DNA of 64,000 nt from Echinicola shivajiensis (GTDB taxonomy: Bacteria; Bacteroidota; Bacteroidia; Cytophagales; Cyclobacteriaceae), in contig NZ_JAHHZM010000006.1 of the NCBI RefSeq assembly GCF_018642165.1, positions 62,001 to 126,000 of the forward strand, read 5' to 3'. Made by a program: the position numbers and the translations under genes. Within the stretch, counting starts at the first letter, position 1. Every line of letters begins with the position of its first letter. The notes below the pieces were generated by a model. That model saw only the letters and a list, made by a program, of their open reading frames with translations, had not been told where the DNA came from and did not search any database. Shown one piece after another: positions 36,620 through 47,700 of the stretch.

Positions 36620-36653
36620 AGCCCTGATACAAGTAAGTTGTCAGGGCTTTTTT
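36620..36653 (+). terminator. intrinsic terminator after the T9SS lyase
   Basis: AGCCCTGA and TCAGGGCT arms (36620-36627, 36641-36648), extended by one T-G and one A-T pair, followed by a T-run. It lies 22 bases past the stop. Confidence 0.8.
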
Positions 36654-36961
36654 ATTTACAACCCCAACTATAAAATTTCAATTAGCTTTTCAGCCATTAG
36701 TCAATGCAGTTGTCCAATTGTTAAGTAAAACGGAAGAAAGTTTATTGCACTTCTTAACCTGTTTCTTTATTTGCCATAGGAGTAAACTTCAAAGGGGGTG
36801 ATAAGCGATCCCTATTTATCCTTTTTTTCAAATAAAATAACAAAGAAAAATTTGCAATGATTTTTAATATATGGCTTTCATCAATAGCAATATCAGAATT
36901 TTAGAAAAAACAGGTGAAAAAGGCTCTTCAGGACCTTTTGGGCTATTATTCCCCTCTTTTA

Positions 36962-36978
36962 GAACGCATTGTCCCCCT
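36962..36978 (+). promoter_or_regulatory. possible HTCS site upstream of susC, locus 2
   Basis: GAACGCATTGTCCCCCT, 59 bases before the susC ATG, resembles the string at 32551-32566. A GGGCTATT core lies just upstream. Confidence 0.25.
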
Positions 36979-37036
36979 AGTTTTTTCTTTGTTTTTCCAA
37001 GATTTGTTCATATCAAAGTAAACAAAATAACTTCTT

Positions 37037-40027
37037 ATGGTAAAAGTTTTAAAAATACTACAAAGCACCCGCCCCCTATATTATATAGGTTTGGGAGCTG
37101 CGCTAAATCTTTCCATATGCAGTGCGATATTTTCCCCTGCATTGGCAAATACAAATACCTTAATAGAAAAGTATCAACTTGAGAAGGAAGCTAAAGGAAA
37201 GGTAATAGATGAGTTGGGTACACCTTTAGTTGGTGTTGCTGTCTTGGTGAAAGGTACAAGTATAGGTGTCGTTACAGATATGGATGGAAATTTTGCAATT
37301 TCCAATATACCGGATGATGCCAGCACGCTTATTTTTTCATTTATAGGTATGAAAACAAAAGAGTTACCTATTTCTTCCAAATTCATTGAAGTGAACATGG
37401 AAGAAGATATTTTTTCAATTGAAGAACAGGTAGTAATTGGTTATGGTACTACAAAAAAGAGTGATTTGACAGGAGCTGTCTCCAGTGTAAGTGCTAAGGA
37501 CTTTGAAAAACAACCTGTTACTAGAGTGGAGGATGCCTTGCAAGGTCGTGCTGCTGGTGTACAGGTAATCAAAGGTTCTGGTGTTCCTGGTTCTGATGTG
37601 CAGATCAGGATTCGTGGTGCCAATTCCATCAATGGAAATAATCAGCCTTTAGTAGTAATTGATGGTGTGATTGGAGCTGATCTTCGGTCCATTAATACAA
37701 ATGATATCGCCTCAATGGAAGTACTAAAGGATGCCTCTGCAACTGCTATTTATGGCTCGCGAGGTGCCAATGGGGTGATTTTAGTAAGCACAAAAAGAGG
37801 TGAAGGCAAAGCCAAGGTTGACTTGAGTGCATTTACTTCCGTCTCTTCTATAACTGGAAAAATCGATGTGCTTTCTCCTCAGGAGTTTGGCAGTATTCAT
37901 AATCTGCCCGTGATTGACGGAGGGACTGTTTATCAGGATCAATACTTCCAAACTGGGGTAGCCAATAATGTTCAGCTATCCGTTAGTGGTAAAAGTGATA
38001 AAGTGGGTTATTTTATTTCTGGTAATGTCTTGGACCAAAGTGGTATCGCCCTTAATTCTGATTATTCGAGATACTCTTTACGTGCGAATATTGATACTGA
38101 TATTACTGATAAATTTTCGGTTCAATTGAATATGTACGGTAGCAGCGAAAAGACCCTGAACCTGGTAAGTGGAGGTAGTTCTTCTTCTCCTGATGACAGG
38201 GCAGGTATTGTTGCAGTATTAGGATGGGATCCAGCCTTACCAATCAAAGATGAAAACGGAAATTATAATTTGCTTTCCTCAAATGGTTCAGGTTTGATCA
38301 ACCCGATTGCTCAAAGGCTGGAATCAGAGGCATATGCAACTACATCTACTGTTAATTCAAATTTGAATTTGGCCTATCAATTTAATGATAATTTGAAGCT
38401 TACGGTAATTGGAGGTTTGATCCACAGAAACATTTTAGGGGAAAGTTACTATGGAATCCCTGCAGGAACCGTATTGAGCGCCCCTACAGGTGGCGGTTCT
38501 ATCAGGCAGAATACTACTATACAAAACAGTAATATACTTACTTGGAAAAAAAGCTTTAAAGATCATAATCTGAAATTGACAGGTTTGTTTGAATTTCAGC
38601 AGTTTGTCAACAAAGGCTTCAATGCCAGTGCAGGCCAATACTCAATACCTGCAAATTTTTATTCTTTGGATTTAGGTACCACACCTTCTGTAGGCGCTAC
38701 TTACAGCAAGAGCCAGATAGTGTCCTATATGGGAAGGGGAGAATACAACTACTTGAGAAAGTTGTTTTTGACCGCAACTCTGAGAACTGATATTTCTTCT
38801 CGTTTTAGACCAGAAAATCAAGTTGGTGTGTTCCCTTCAGCATCTGTAGCTTACCAGTTTGAGAATGTTTTAGGGGAGACGATCGAGTCTTTGAAATTGA
38901 GGGCAGGATATGGTGAAACGGGTAATCAGGCTATCTCTCCTTATTCTACTTATAATACACTTTCTACAGGTCAGGACTACCCAATTAATGGAACTGAACT
39001 TTCAAGAGGCTTGATAGTAGGGCCGACTGCTAATCCGGATTTGACATGGGAAACAACTAAACAAAGCAATATAGGAGCAGACCTTACATTCTTATATGGA
39101 AAGTTTAACCTAAGCATCAATAAATATTGGAAAAATACGGTGGATCTATTGTTAGCGGTACCGGTTCCAGGATTTGTTGGTGGTGGATCTATCACCCAAA
39201 ACGTAGGCGAGGTATTTAATGGCGGATGGGAGTTTAATCTTCAAACCCACTTGGTCAATACACCTAAATTCCAATGGGATGTCAATACCAATTATTTCTT
39301 TAACAATAATGAAATTAAAAGCCTTACTGCTGATCAAAATGAGATCTTGATTAGCCCTGTAGGAGGAGTATCCAATACCACGGGAGCTTATGTCCTACTT
39401 CGAGAGGGCATGCCAATGGGGCAATTCTATGGTGCTACTTTCCTAGGAACATATAAAACAGGAGAGGCTGAAGGTACTCCTGGAAATGCAAAATACCTTA
39501 CTGACGGAGATGGAAACGTAGTGTTGGATGTAATTGGAAACGGCAATCCAAAGCATAACTGGGCAATTAACAATACCATGACTTGGGGTAGTTTTGATCT
39601 TAACTTCTTGATTCGTGGGGTTCATGGCTTTGATGTAATGAACTTCACTAGGGCTAAAATCTCTATGGCGGGAGGTGTACAATCCCTTCCAACGTATGGA
39701 GAATATAGAAACCACTGGACACTTGAAAATGAGACGGATGTTCCTGTATCTGGCAATCTATTAGTGAATTCCACTAGGTTCATGGAAAAGGGTGATTTTG
39801 TGAGATTGAGCAATTTGTCCTTAGGTTATACCCTAAAGAATACAAATCTATTCAGGAACTTCCGAGTGTATGCCAGTGCCCAAAATTTGTTTACCATCAC
39901 AAATTATTCAGGCTACGATCCTGAAGCCAGCTCGATTGGAGCAGGAAGCGGTGCAGCATCTTCTATAGACTACGGTGCTAATCCTAATGCACGTACCTAT
40001 ACCTTCGGTGTCAATATAGGATTTTAA
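37037..40027 (+). CDS. SusC/RagA-type TonB-linked outer membrane transporter (GAG locus)
   Basis: TonB-dependent importer of 996 residues. An N-terminal signal region (about 1-40, IGLGAALNLSICSAIFSPALANT) precedes the carboxypeptidase-like regulatory domain (GKVIDELGTPLVGVAVLVKGTS, TDMDGNFAISNIP). The plug has EEQVVIGYGTTKKSDLTGAVSSV, LQGRAAGVQVI, QPLVVIDGVIGA and AIYGSRGANGVILVSTKRG. A barrel follows and ends in YTFGVNIGF. It is paired with susD sixteen bases downstream and stands between the T9SS lyase and the GH88-sulfatase-lyase operon. It would import sulfated unsaturated oligosaccharides produced by the surface lyase. Confidence 0.95.
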   Translation: MVKVLKILQSTRPLYYIGLGAALNLSICSAIFSPALANTNTLIEKYQLEKEAKGKVIDELGTPLVGVAVLVKGTSIGVVTDMDGNFAISNIPDDASTLIFSFIGMKTKELPISSKFIEVNMEEDIFSIEEQVVIGYGTTKKSDLTGAVSSVSAKDFEKQPVTRVEDALQGRAAGVQVIKGSGVPGSDVQIRIRGANSINGNNQPLVVIDGVIGADLRSINTNDIASMEVLKDASATAIYGSRGANGVILVSTKRGEGKAKVDLSAFTSVSSITGKIDVLSPQEFGSIHNLPVIDGGTVYQDQYFQTGVANNVQLSVSGKSDKVGYFISGNVLDQSGIALNSDYSRYSLRANIDTDITDKFSVQLNMYGSSEKTLNLVSGGSSSSPDDRAGIVAVLGWDPALPIKDENGNYNLLSSNGSGLINPIAQRLESEAYATTSTVNSNLNLAYQFNDNLKLTVIGGLIHRNILGESYYGIPAGTVLSAPTGGGSIRQNTTIQNSNILTWKKSFKDHNLKLTGLFEFQQFVNKGFNASAGQYSIPANFYSLDLGTTPSVGATYSKSQIVSYMGRGEYNYLRKLFLTATLRTDISSRFRPENQVGVFPSASVAYQFENVLGETIESLKLRAGYGETGNQAISPYSTYNTLSTGQDYPINGTELSRGLIVGPTANPDLTWETTKQSNIGADLTFLYGKFNLSINKYWKNTVDLLLAVPVPGFVGGGSITQNVGEVFNGGWEFNLQTHLVNTPKFQWDVNTNYFFNNNEIKSLTADQNEILISPVGGVSNTTGAYVLLREGMPMGQFYGATFLGTYKTGEAEGTPGNAKYLTDGDGNVVLDVIGNGNPKHNWAINNTMTWGSFDLNFLIRGVHGFDVMNFTRAKISMAGGVQSLPTYGEYRNHWTLENETDVPVSGNLLVNSTRFMEKGDFVRLSNLSLGYTLKNTNLFRNFRVYASAQNLFTITNYSGYDPEASSIGAGSGAASSIDYGANPNARTYTFGVNIGF

Positions 40028-40043
40028 TTAAAAGATTTGGACG

Positions 40044-41552
40044 ATGAAAAATATAAGAATAAAGCTTGCTACACTGCTGTTATTACTTACCAATTTGGTA
40101 ATCATTCCAGCATGTACCTTAGAAGAAGATCCCTCTGAAGCCAGACTTGACCCGGGATCATTGAATTCGCAAGAAGCCCTTGAGGCAGCTGTTGTGGGGA
40201 TGTACCGCCAGTTTACAGCTGGAAACCAATGGGCACACTCTTGGATGCGATACTATGGTGCCGATGATATTACGACACATAGTGGTAAAAATAAACAAGG
40301 TTTTAGGGAAGCAGACAGAATGGAAATGACCTCTTTGACACCTGGTATCCAGTTGGCTTACGATCCTTATTATGCTACGATCAAAGAAGCCAATAATATC
40401 ATCGATAATGAAGAAAATATTGCTACTGGAGATCCAGCAACTTTAGATGCCTTGATAGGTGAAGCTTATTTTCTGAGAGCATTTTGCTACTTCCATTTGA
40501 CAAGAACTTTTGGTAAGGTTCCATTGGTATTGAGTACGGACATTACTGAAAATGCAAATAAGGGAAGAGCTGAAATTACAGAAATCTACCAACAAATAGA
40601 AAGTGATTTCTTGATGGCGGAAAGTCTATTGCCAGATAAATATCCAGGTGCGCCAGCAGCTATTCGCCCAAACAATGGTTCTGCAAGGGCCTATCTGGCT
40701 AAACTTTACATGCACTGGGCAGGATGGCCTTTGAAGGATAACTCCAAATATGCCATGGCTGCAAGTAGCGCAAAGCAGGTAATTGATAATGCTGATGCAC
40801 ACGGTTTTGGGCTTGTTCCAGATATGTCAACGCTCTGGTCCATCACGGATGAAAATCGTTTCAATACAGAAATTGTCTTCGGATTGGCACATAGCCAGAA
40901 TTTGGGAAATCCTTTTTCAAATAGACATGCTGGTAGAGGCGGATATCCTGGAGATGTGCAAGGTTGGGCTGAAATTTTCGCAGAAATTGGCTTTTTTAAT
41001 GAATTCCCAGAAGGACCAAGAAAGAATAAGACCTATCGTACTGAGGTGATATTTAAAGGAAATACCATTCATTGGGAAGATTTTCAGGATGAAAGACACC
41101 CATTGTTCCTGAAAGTTACGGGATATCAGGATGAAATAGCTACTACCAATTCAGTGACTATGATAACTACTTATTCCATGCGGTATGCAGACCTATTGTT
41201 GATGTATGCAGAAGCAGAGGGAAGGTCAGGAGGAAATAGTGCGGAAGCTTGGGAAGCCCTTAATATGGTAAGAAGAAGAGCAAATGACCTTCCTTTTGAT
41301 CAGGCAGATCCTTCTGTGGATTTATCAAGTGGTGATTTAGCTGAGCTGGCCTATACAGAGAGAAAGTGGGAATTGGCAGGGGAGTTCAAAAGATGGGATG
41401 ACCTGACCAGGATGGAAAGAGTAGCGGATGCGCTGGCCAATAGGTCTACTGAAGAATTGGTAGGACCGATTGCTGGCGATACAAGTCCAGCCAATTATTT
41501 CGCAGAAATACCTGAGGCAGAATTGACGAAAGCCCCTCAGTTAAGAGAATAG
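40044..41552 (+). CDS. SusD-like surface glycan-binding lipoprotein (GAG locus)
   Basis: Lipoprotein of 502 residues with a lipobox cysteine at position 24 (LVIIPAC). The mature N-terminus (SLNSQEALEAAVVGMYRQF) and the TPR-like helices (EAYFLRAFCYFHLTRTFGKVPLV, NNGSARAYLAKLYMHWAGWP) are typical of RagB/SusD proteins. The C-terminal block RYADLLLMYAEAEGR ... ALNMVRRRAND ... ELAYTERKWELAGEFKRWDDL is characteristic. It caps the SusC barrel and binds the sulfated glycan at the surface. It is co-transcribed with susC, and a hairpin lies in the gap before the GH88 operon. Confidence 0.94.
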   Translation: MKNIRIKLATLLLLLTNLVIIPACTLEEDPSEARLDPGSLNSQEALEAAVVGMYRQFTAGNQWAHSWMRYYGADDITTHSGKNKQGFREADRMEMTSLTPGIQLAYDPYYATIKEANNIIDNEENIATGDPATLDALIGEAYFLRAFCYFHLTRTFGKVPLVLSTDITENANKGRAEITEIYQQIESDFLMAESLLPDKYPGAPAAIRPNNGSARAYLAKLYMHWAGWPLKDNSKYAMAASSAKQVIDNADAHGFGLVPDMSTLWSITDENRFNTEIVFGLAHSQNLGNPFSNRHAGRGGYPGDVQGWAEIFAEIGFFNEFPEGPRKNKTYRTEVIFKGNTIHWEDFQDERHPLFLKVTGYQDEIATTNSVTMITTYSMRYADLLLMYAEAEGRSGGNSAEAWEALNMVRRRANDLPFDQADPSVDLSSGDLAELAYTERKWELAGEFKRWDDLTRMERVADALANRSTEELVGPIAGDTSPANYFAEIPEAELTKAPQLRE

Positions 41553-41884
41553 TCAAACGGAAAAATTGGGTTGGGTGAGCTAGGTTTTAGCTCATTATAT
41601 CTAAAAGATCTTCTATGCTCATGGAGAAGGGGGGATTTGGTTAATCCTTCTTTCTCCCTATTTGAAAGATTTAGCAATAGTTCTATGGATAATTATAGAA
41701 GGGAAATAGCTGATTATTAATTAGAAGTCATTGATGTGACAATATCCATCAATGACTGGTTTTAAGCTATAAGGCTAATTGTAAAAGAATGAAAGTATTG
41801 TGCAGTTAAATAATCCCAAAATTCAAGCCCTGTCAAATCAAAAGGAATTAATACGGCTTTAATCAGAGCCAAATCAGAATATTT
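41553..41884. other. 332-bp region between susD and the GH88 operon
   Basis: Contains the hairpin at 41726-41757 and presumably the promoter of the four-gene catabolic operon. No gene seen. Confidence 0.4.
41726..41763 (+). terminator. probable terminator after susD, locus 2
   Basis: Perfect 11-bp arms AGTCATTGATG and CATCAATGACT around a 10-base loop, followed by GGTTTT. The T-run is short, so termination may be partial. Confidence 0.6.
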
Positions 41885-43186
41885 ATGGAAAAGTACGATC
41901 AATTGTTTAAGACTGTCCAGGTGTGTAATAGTGCTGTAATAACTTTTGCAACTAGAATGCTATTTGCAAGTATATTTTTTGCTTTATTGGCATGTAGCGA
42001 AGGAAAGGGAGAAAGGGCATTGCCTCCAAATTCATTAAATTATGTGGATGAAATAGCATTTAATGAAAGCAAGGCGATAGAGAAATGTGAAGAACAACTG
42101 GTGGGGACGATTTCAAGGGTCACGGACCTTTCAAAACACCCTAGGTTGATAGAAACTGGCGGAAGCGAATGGAAGCAAATACCCAATGGTAAATTGGTCT
42201 GGACTTCTGGGTTTTATCCAGGCATATTATGGTATATGTATGACCTTACTGCTGATGAAAAATGGAAAGAGGAAGCCATTAAACGGACTGAGGTATTTGA
42301 GGATTTTCAGTTTATAACTGAGCATCATGATATAGGCTTTATGATGTTTCCTGCATTTGGGAACGGGTATATATTAGGAGATAAAAAAGAATATAAGGAC
42401 ATTTTGCTGACTTCCGCAGCTTCTCTTGCAAGCCGCTATAACCCTAATGTGGGAACCATTAAATCATGGTCAAATAAAATGCATCCAAGATGGAAAGAGC
42501 ATATCACCATCATTGACAATATGCTAAATTTAGAATTACTATTCTGGGCAGCAAAGAATGGGGGAGACCAGCAATTCTATGATATTGCGGTCTCTCATGC
42601 CGAAACTACAATGAAAAACCATTTTAGGGATGATTTAACTTCTTGGCATGTTTTGGAGTATGACTCACTTACTGGTGAAATACTAAATAGACACACAAAG
42701 CAAGGCTATGCAGATGATAGTAGATGGTCTAGGGGACAAGCTTGGGGTATTTATGGTTATACCATGGTCTATAGAGAGACTGGGGACAAGAAATTTCTAG
42801 ATTTTGCAAAAAAGATCACGGATAAATACTTAAGTCTTTTACCTGATGATATGATTCCTTATTGGGATTTTGATGCCCCTGATTTACAAAACCAAGAAAG
42901 GGATGCTTCTGCAGGGGCAGTGGTAGCTTCTGGCTTGATAGAATTAAGTACTTTGATAGAAGAACAGGAATTAAAAGAAAAATACCTTACTGCGGCTGTG
43001 AAAATGCTCGAATCTTTAAGCTCTGATTCATATTCAGGCTATGGAAAATCCGATGCCTTTTTATTACATTCTACAGGCGCCAAGCCCTTGGGACATGAAA
43101 TAGATGTTGCGTTAATATATGCAGATTACTATTATATTGAGGCTTTGGATAGATTAAAAAAATTAAAGGAAAAAGCCAATTCATGA
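41885..43186 (+). CDS. GH88 unsaturated glucuronyl hydrolase
   Basis: Hydrolase that removes the 4,5-unsaturated uronic acid from lyase-made disaccharides. It has a lipobox at Cys37 (FFALLACSEG), so it is probably a periplasm-facing lipoprotein; an ATG at 41957 is a less likely start. The (alpha/alpha)6 barrel carries both Asp residues of the family: Asp149 in EHHDIGFM and Asp211 in ITIIDNMLNLEL, 62 residues apart as in Bacillus GL1 UGL (88 and 149). Further blocks are QGYADDSRWSRGQAWGIYGY and PYWDFDAP. It starts the catabolic operon and overlaps the sulfatase by four bases (ATGA), showing translational coupling. Confidence 0.94.
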   Translation: MEKYDQLFKTVQVCNSAVITFATRMLFASIFFALLACSEGKGERALPPNSLNYVDEIAFNESKAIEKCEEQLVGTISRVTDLSKHPRLIETGGSEWKQIPNGKLVWTSGFYPGILWYMYDLTADEKWKEEAIKRTEVFEDFQFITEHHDIGFMMFPAFGNGYILGDKKEYKDILLTSAASLASRYNPNVGTIKSWSNKMHPRWKEHITIIDNMLNLELLFWAAKNGGDQQFYDIAVSHAETTMKNHFRDDLTSWHVLEYDSLTGEILNRHTKQGYADDSRWSRGQAWGIYGYTMVYRETGDKKFLDFAKKITDKYLSLLPDDMIPYWDFDAPDLQNQERDASAGAVVASGLIELSTLIEEQELKEKYLTAAVKMLESLSSDSYSGYGKSDAFLLHSTGAKPLGHEIDVALIYADYYYIEALDRLKKLKEKANS

Positions 43187-44718
43187 ATAGGAGAGCTTCA
43201 AAATATTATTTAAGAATTGTGATTGTAGGTTTAGTTTTGAGTTTTGTTTCCTGTGGTAAAAAGCAGGAAACGACTCAAAGCGAATCCACTAAGCAACCCA
43301 ATTTGATTTTTATATTTCCAGACCAACTTAGAAATGCGGCGATTGGCATTAATGGGGAGGATCCTGTAATTACGCCCAATATGGATCAACTGGCACGGGA
43401 AGGAATGGTTATCCAAAATGCCATGAGCAATTTTCCTTTATGTAGTCCTTACCGTGCGATGCTGATGACTGGAAAATTGCCCTATAATAATTCCGTGTTG
43501 AGCAATTGTAATTCCAATAGGTATCAGTATGACAATAATTGGCAAAAGGAAGATACCAGTTTTTCAGATGTTTTGGTGGGAAATGGTTATGACGCTGGTT
43601 ATGTAGGAAAGCTCCATTTGACTTCCCCGGCACCAATTCCGGGATCTGATTCCATTATTTGGGATGCCTATACACCTATTGATGAAAGGCATGGATTCAA
43701 TTTTTGGTATGCTTACGGTACCTTTGATGAGCATAATAGCCCGCACTATTGGGTCAATGATGCAGCTGAAAATGAGCTCAAAGAAATCAATGAATGGTCC
43801 CCTAAGCATGAGGCTGATATAATTATAGATTATATCAAAACGGATGATAATAGAAACAAAGAAAAACCCTTTGCACTGTTCTGGTCAGTCAATCCACCTC
43901 ATCCACCTTACCCGATAGTCCCAGAGGAATATGTTGCTACATACAAGGATAAAACCTATCAAGATCTGTTACAGCGGGATAATGTAATCTTAGGAGACAC
44001 TCCTGAGGAATTGGCCTTCCATCCCGGGGGAACACGTGGAAAGACTGCTTTAGCTAAAAACCATGTGAAGGATTATTTTGCCATGGTGACAGGAGTGGAT
44101 GAGCAAATTGGTAGGGTATTAAAAACTCTTGAAGATGAGGGCTTGGCAGAAAACACCATAGTGGTAATTACTTCTGATCACGGCGAGATGATGGGCAGCC
44201 ATGGATTGATGTCCAAAAATGTTTGGTTTGATGAAGCCATGAATGTTCCCTTTATTATTCGCTGGCCAAAAAAGATAAAGGCAGGGCAGCAAAGTGAATT
44301 ATTCCTAAGTGCTACTGATGTAATGCCAACTGTACTAAATATGATGGGGGCAACAGAAGGTTTGCCCAATAATTTGGATGGAAAAGACCTTTCCAGACAG
44401 ATTTTGGAGAATTCCCCTTCAGGAAGTGACTATGCGCTTTACTATTATATCAAACAAGGACAGCCTAGCTCTGGTCATCGGGGTATTACTTCCAAAGAGG
44501 CCACTTATGTCATTACCTTTGATCAAGAAGGAAAGTCACATGAGTTCCTTTATGACAATATCAATGATCCATTCCAAATACACAATATTGCTTCAGTTAA
44601 TGAGGAACTGGCATTCGCATATCGTAAAAACCTTTTTAAGGCCTTAGAGGAAAAGAAAGATCCTTGGCTGGAACTTTGGGAGGAAGGGGGTATATCGAAT
44701 AGATTGTGTAATGATTAG
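43183..44718 (+). CDS. S1-family sulfatase (lipoprotein)
   Basis: Formylglycine-dependent sulfatase of 511 residues. A lipoprotein signal ends at Cys24 (LVLSFVSC). The maturation motif C-S-P-Y-R starts at Cys87 (Cys-type, so anSME or FGE is required elsewhere in the genome). Calcium-binding residues are in FIFPDQLRN and SDHGEMMGSHGL. The NFPLCSPYRAMLMTGKLP stretch and DAGYVGKLHL match the family. It removes sulfate from glycosaminoglycan units in the periplasm; the position (4-O, 6-O or 2-O) cannot be decided. Its start overlaps the GH88 stop (ATGA) and it is followed by the PL8 lyase after 69 bases. Confidence 0.93.
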   Translation: MNRRASKYYLRIVIVGLVLSFVSCGKKQETTQSESTKQPNLIFIFPDQLRNAAIGINGEDPVITPNMDQLAREGMVIQNAMSNFPLCSPYRAMLMTGKLPYNNSVLSNCNSNRYQYDNNWQKEDTSFSDVLVGNGYDAGYVGKLHLTSPAPIPGSDSIIWDAYTPIDERHGFNFWYAYGTFDEHNSPHYWVNDAAENELKEINEWSPKHEADIIIDYIKTDDNRNKEKPFALFWSVNPPHPPYPIVPEEYVATYKDKTYQDLLQRDNVILGDTPEELAFHPGGTRGKTALAKNHVKDYFAMVTGVDEQIGRVLKTLEDEGLAENTIVVITSDHGEMMGSHGLMSKNVWFDEAMNVPFIIRWPKKIKAGQQSELFLSATDVMPTVLNMMGATEGLPNNLDGKDLSRQILENSPSGSDYALYYYIKQGQPSSGHRGITSKEATYVITFDQEGKSHEFLYDNINDPFQIHNIASVNEELAFAYRKNLFKALEEKKDPWLELWEEGGISNRLCND

Positions 44719-44787
44719 TTAAAGTTTGAGAATCATTCATTGCTGCCGATAATTTAAATAAAATAGGATACTAAGTTTGCCTCTTGT

Positions 44788-47700
44788 ATGAAAATCAATA
44801 AAGTTATAATTCATTTTGTTTCATTTTTTCTCTTTACCAGTCTTTCATGTTTAAGCCAACAAAATAAAAAACCATTTGTAGAATCCTTTGAAGATAAAGA
44901 GCTGCTTTCTCATTATCATTCTTCTGAAAATTCTTTTCTAAAGATTTCCGATCAAGCAAGGAGGTTTGGCAAGCAATCCCTTGAATGGATTTGGGAGAAA
45001 AGGGATAGCTATTTTCAAACCAGTAATTTGGCCCTGCTTGAACCTGATCCTGAAAAGGAGGATTTCATTAAACTATTCCCTGCAAGCCCAACTTTCAACC
45101 TTTCAGTCTATAGTGAAGAACCTCAAGAAGGAAAGGTGAAAATTTCCTTTTTCCTGGGAGAAAAAGAAGCCTTTTGGTTTTCCATACCCTTGAATTTTTA
45201 CGGATGGCGGACACTGAGAGTGCCATTTTATGAAATGGAGGGAAATGTACCTTCCAAAACTGCAGCGGTGGATTTTGACCGGATGAGAATGAGCAGTACT
45301 GCCCCAAATGGTAAGCTTTTTATTGATGATATTGTTTTTGCTGAATATCAGGATGACAGGCATCAATACCCTGACTTTATGGTCCCTTTTATCAAAAAAG
45401 ATCAAGATCATAGCCTAGACCATTGGATGCCCTTAATCCATAACTGGGAACTATTGGAAAGTATGGAAATAGGGGACTTTAGTCCTCTACAAAAGAGGGA
45501 TATTGAGGAAGTAAAAGAACGTTTGGATGAAGAATTTAAGCTCAAAGATCTAATTAACAATAGTATAGATTGGAAGGGGGAATTCTCAAAACTGAAAATA
45601 TCCCAGGAAGAAGAAAGCGTAATTGGCCCACCTTTAACCTATAATTTGAATGAAGTGTATTATGATTCTTTACAACAAGGACCCCAGGTGCATAATACTA
45701 TAAGAGAATTTGGTAAGGTCATTCTAAGTCTTGCCAAGGCCTATCAGTTAGAAGAAGATGATCTTAAAAAGTCGATTATTGAGGAGAAATTTAATTTATC
45801 AGCCAGGTATTATTTGGACCAAGGCTGGCAAAAAGGAAGTAGCGGTGGCACCAGACATCATATTGGCTACCAAACCCGGGAATTAATATCTGCTTTTTAT
45901 TTGATGCGTGAACCACTTTTGGATGCAGGCTTGTTGGTTGAGATCGGCAATAGTATCAAATGGCTGACCAATTTGGGGATGATTCTAGCTGATGAGGATG
46001 CCTTTAATGTTAATATAGACTATCTCAATACCCAATCATTTTACCATCTGGCTCAGATATTTTTAACTGAAGATAGAGACGAAATAGGAACGCTTTTGAC
46101 AGCATTTTCCAACTATATGACTGTGATATTGGCACAAGAGGATAATGAGTGGGGCTTCAAGGCTGATGGAACCTCATGGCATCACAGTGGACATTATCCT
46201 GCTTATGGTATGGGAGCGCTTAGTGAGGTTCCTAAGATATTTTATTGTTTGGCAGGTACAGCATTCAGAATTGGTGAAGCGGGACATGCTAATTTTAGAA
46301 GGGCACTTTTAACCACTGCTGAATATAGCCACAAGTATGATTGGGGTTTTGGGAATGCAGGGCGTCACCCCTTTGGTCCTAATAATATCAGGAATTTAAA
46401 AAGAGCCTTTTACCGAATGGCCCTTTCTGGCAATCCTAAAGGGGATCAGACTATAGACCATGAGGTGGCGGGAAGCTTTTTATATTTATGGGCGGATGAA
46501 GCGGTGCAAGAGGCCAAGGAATTTCAGAAGTTAGGTATCAAAGCCACCAAAATGCCAGCTTATAAATCTTTGCCTTATGCCGCAACAGCTATTCATAGAA
46601 ATGGGGATTGGGCTGCCCTGATCAAGGGCTATAACAAATACGTTTGGTCTTCTGAAATCTACCCAGTCAGTAACAGGTACGGGAGATATCCAGCAAATGG
46701 AAGTATTGAACTATTGATGTCCGGAGGACAAAAGGAGAGTGGATATGTGGAAGAGGGCTGGGATTGGAATCGCTTTCCTGGGACTACAGTGCTCAATATG
46801 TCCTTTGAAGAACTAGAACCCGATATGAGTTTATTGATGTTTCTTTCAGAAGAGACATTTGCTGGAGCGACTTATTTAGATGGGAATGGGCTGTTTGGAA
46901 TGATATTAAACTCTAGCTCAGGTAAAAATGCGGACGGCTTGGCGGATGATAGAACAGTTACTTTACCGGAAGGTTTGATGGCTAGGAAGTCAGTGTTTTC
47001 ATTTGGGAACAAATTAATCTGTATTGGCACAGGGATATCCAGTAAGGATACAGGACATTCAGTACAAACCAACCTTTTTCAGGCCCAGATCAGATCCCAG
47101 CATCAAAATTTGGTAAGCCATGATCAAGGTCCAATAATGGGTTTGCCAATTAATGGAAAAAGTAAAAAATGGATCATAGATAATTATGGGAATGCCTATT
47201 ACTTACTAGATGATCAAGAAATTCATTTTGTCAAAGAACATCAGACTTCCTATCATAATAAATATTCTGTTAAGACGGGGAAAATGCATAGCCTAGGGAA
47301 GGGGGAAACCGTTACAGAGGGTGATTTTGCAAGTGCTTGGATAGACCATGGGATATCACCAAAAGGAGGAAATTACCAATATGTGATTTATCCATTTTTG
47401 ACAAAAGAAGAGCTAGCGATATTTGGAAAGTCAAAACCCAAGGATTTTAAAGTTTTGCAGGCTAATGAATATGCACATATAGTTAAGGATGATCCTTCAG
47501 GAATCAGTGCGTATGCCATCTTCGAAGCTAATAACTTTGAAGGGGATAAGCTGATTAAGTCTGTATCATCACCCTCTTTAATTATGGTTAAAGATGATGA
47601 TGGTAATGTGTTGAAATTCAGTGTTGTAAATCCTGATTTGAATTTTCCTGAGAACCCTGAGAAGAAGAATGGATTTAATAACTATAGTCAAGAAGTACCA

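Larger units (their letters stand above)
36599..37036. other. 438-bp region between lyase and susC, locus 2
   Basis: Holds the lyase terminator (36620-36653), the possible HTCS site and a GGGCTATT core at 36949. A 103-codon open frame running into susC in another frame has no recognisable product and was not called. It probably carries the susC promoter. Confidence 0.4.

Noticed and set aside
36871-37182. 103-codon rightward frame overlapping the susC start
   Set aside because: It overlaps the true susC frame, has no recognisable product, and its region is a leader with a putative site.
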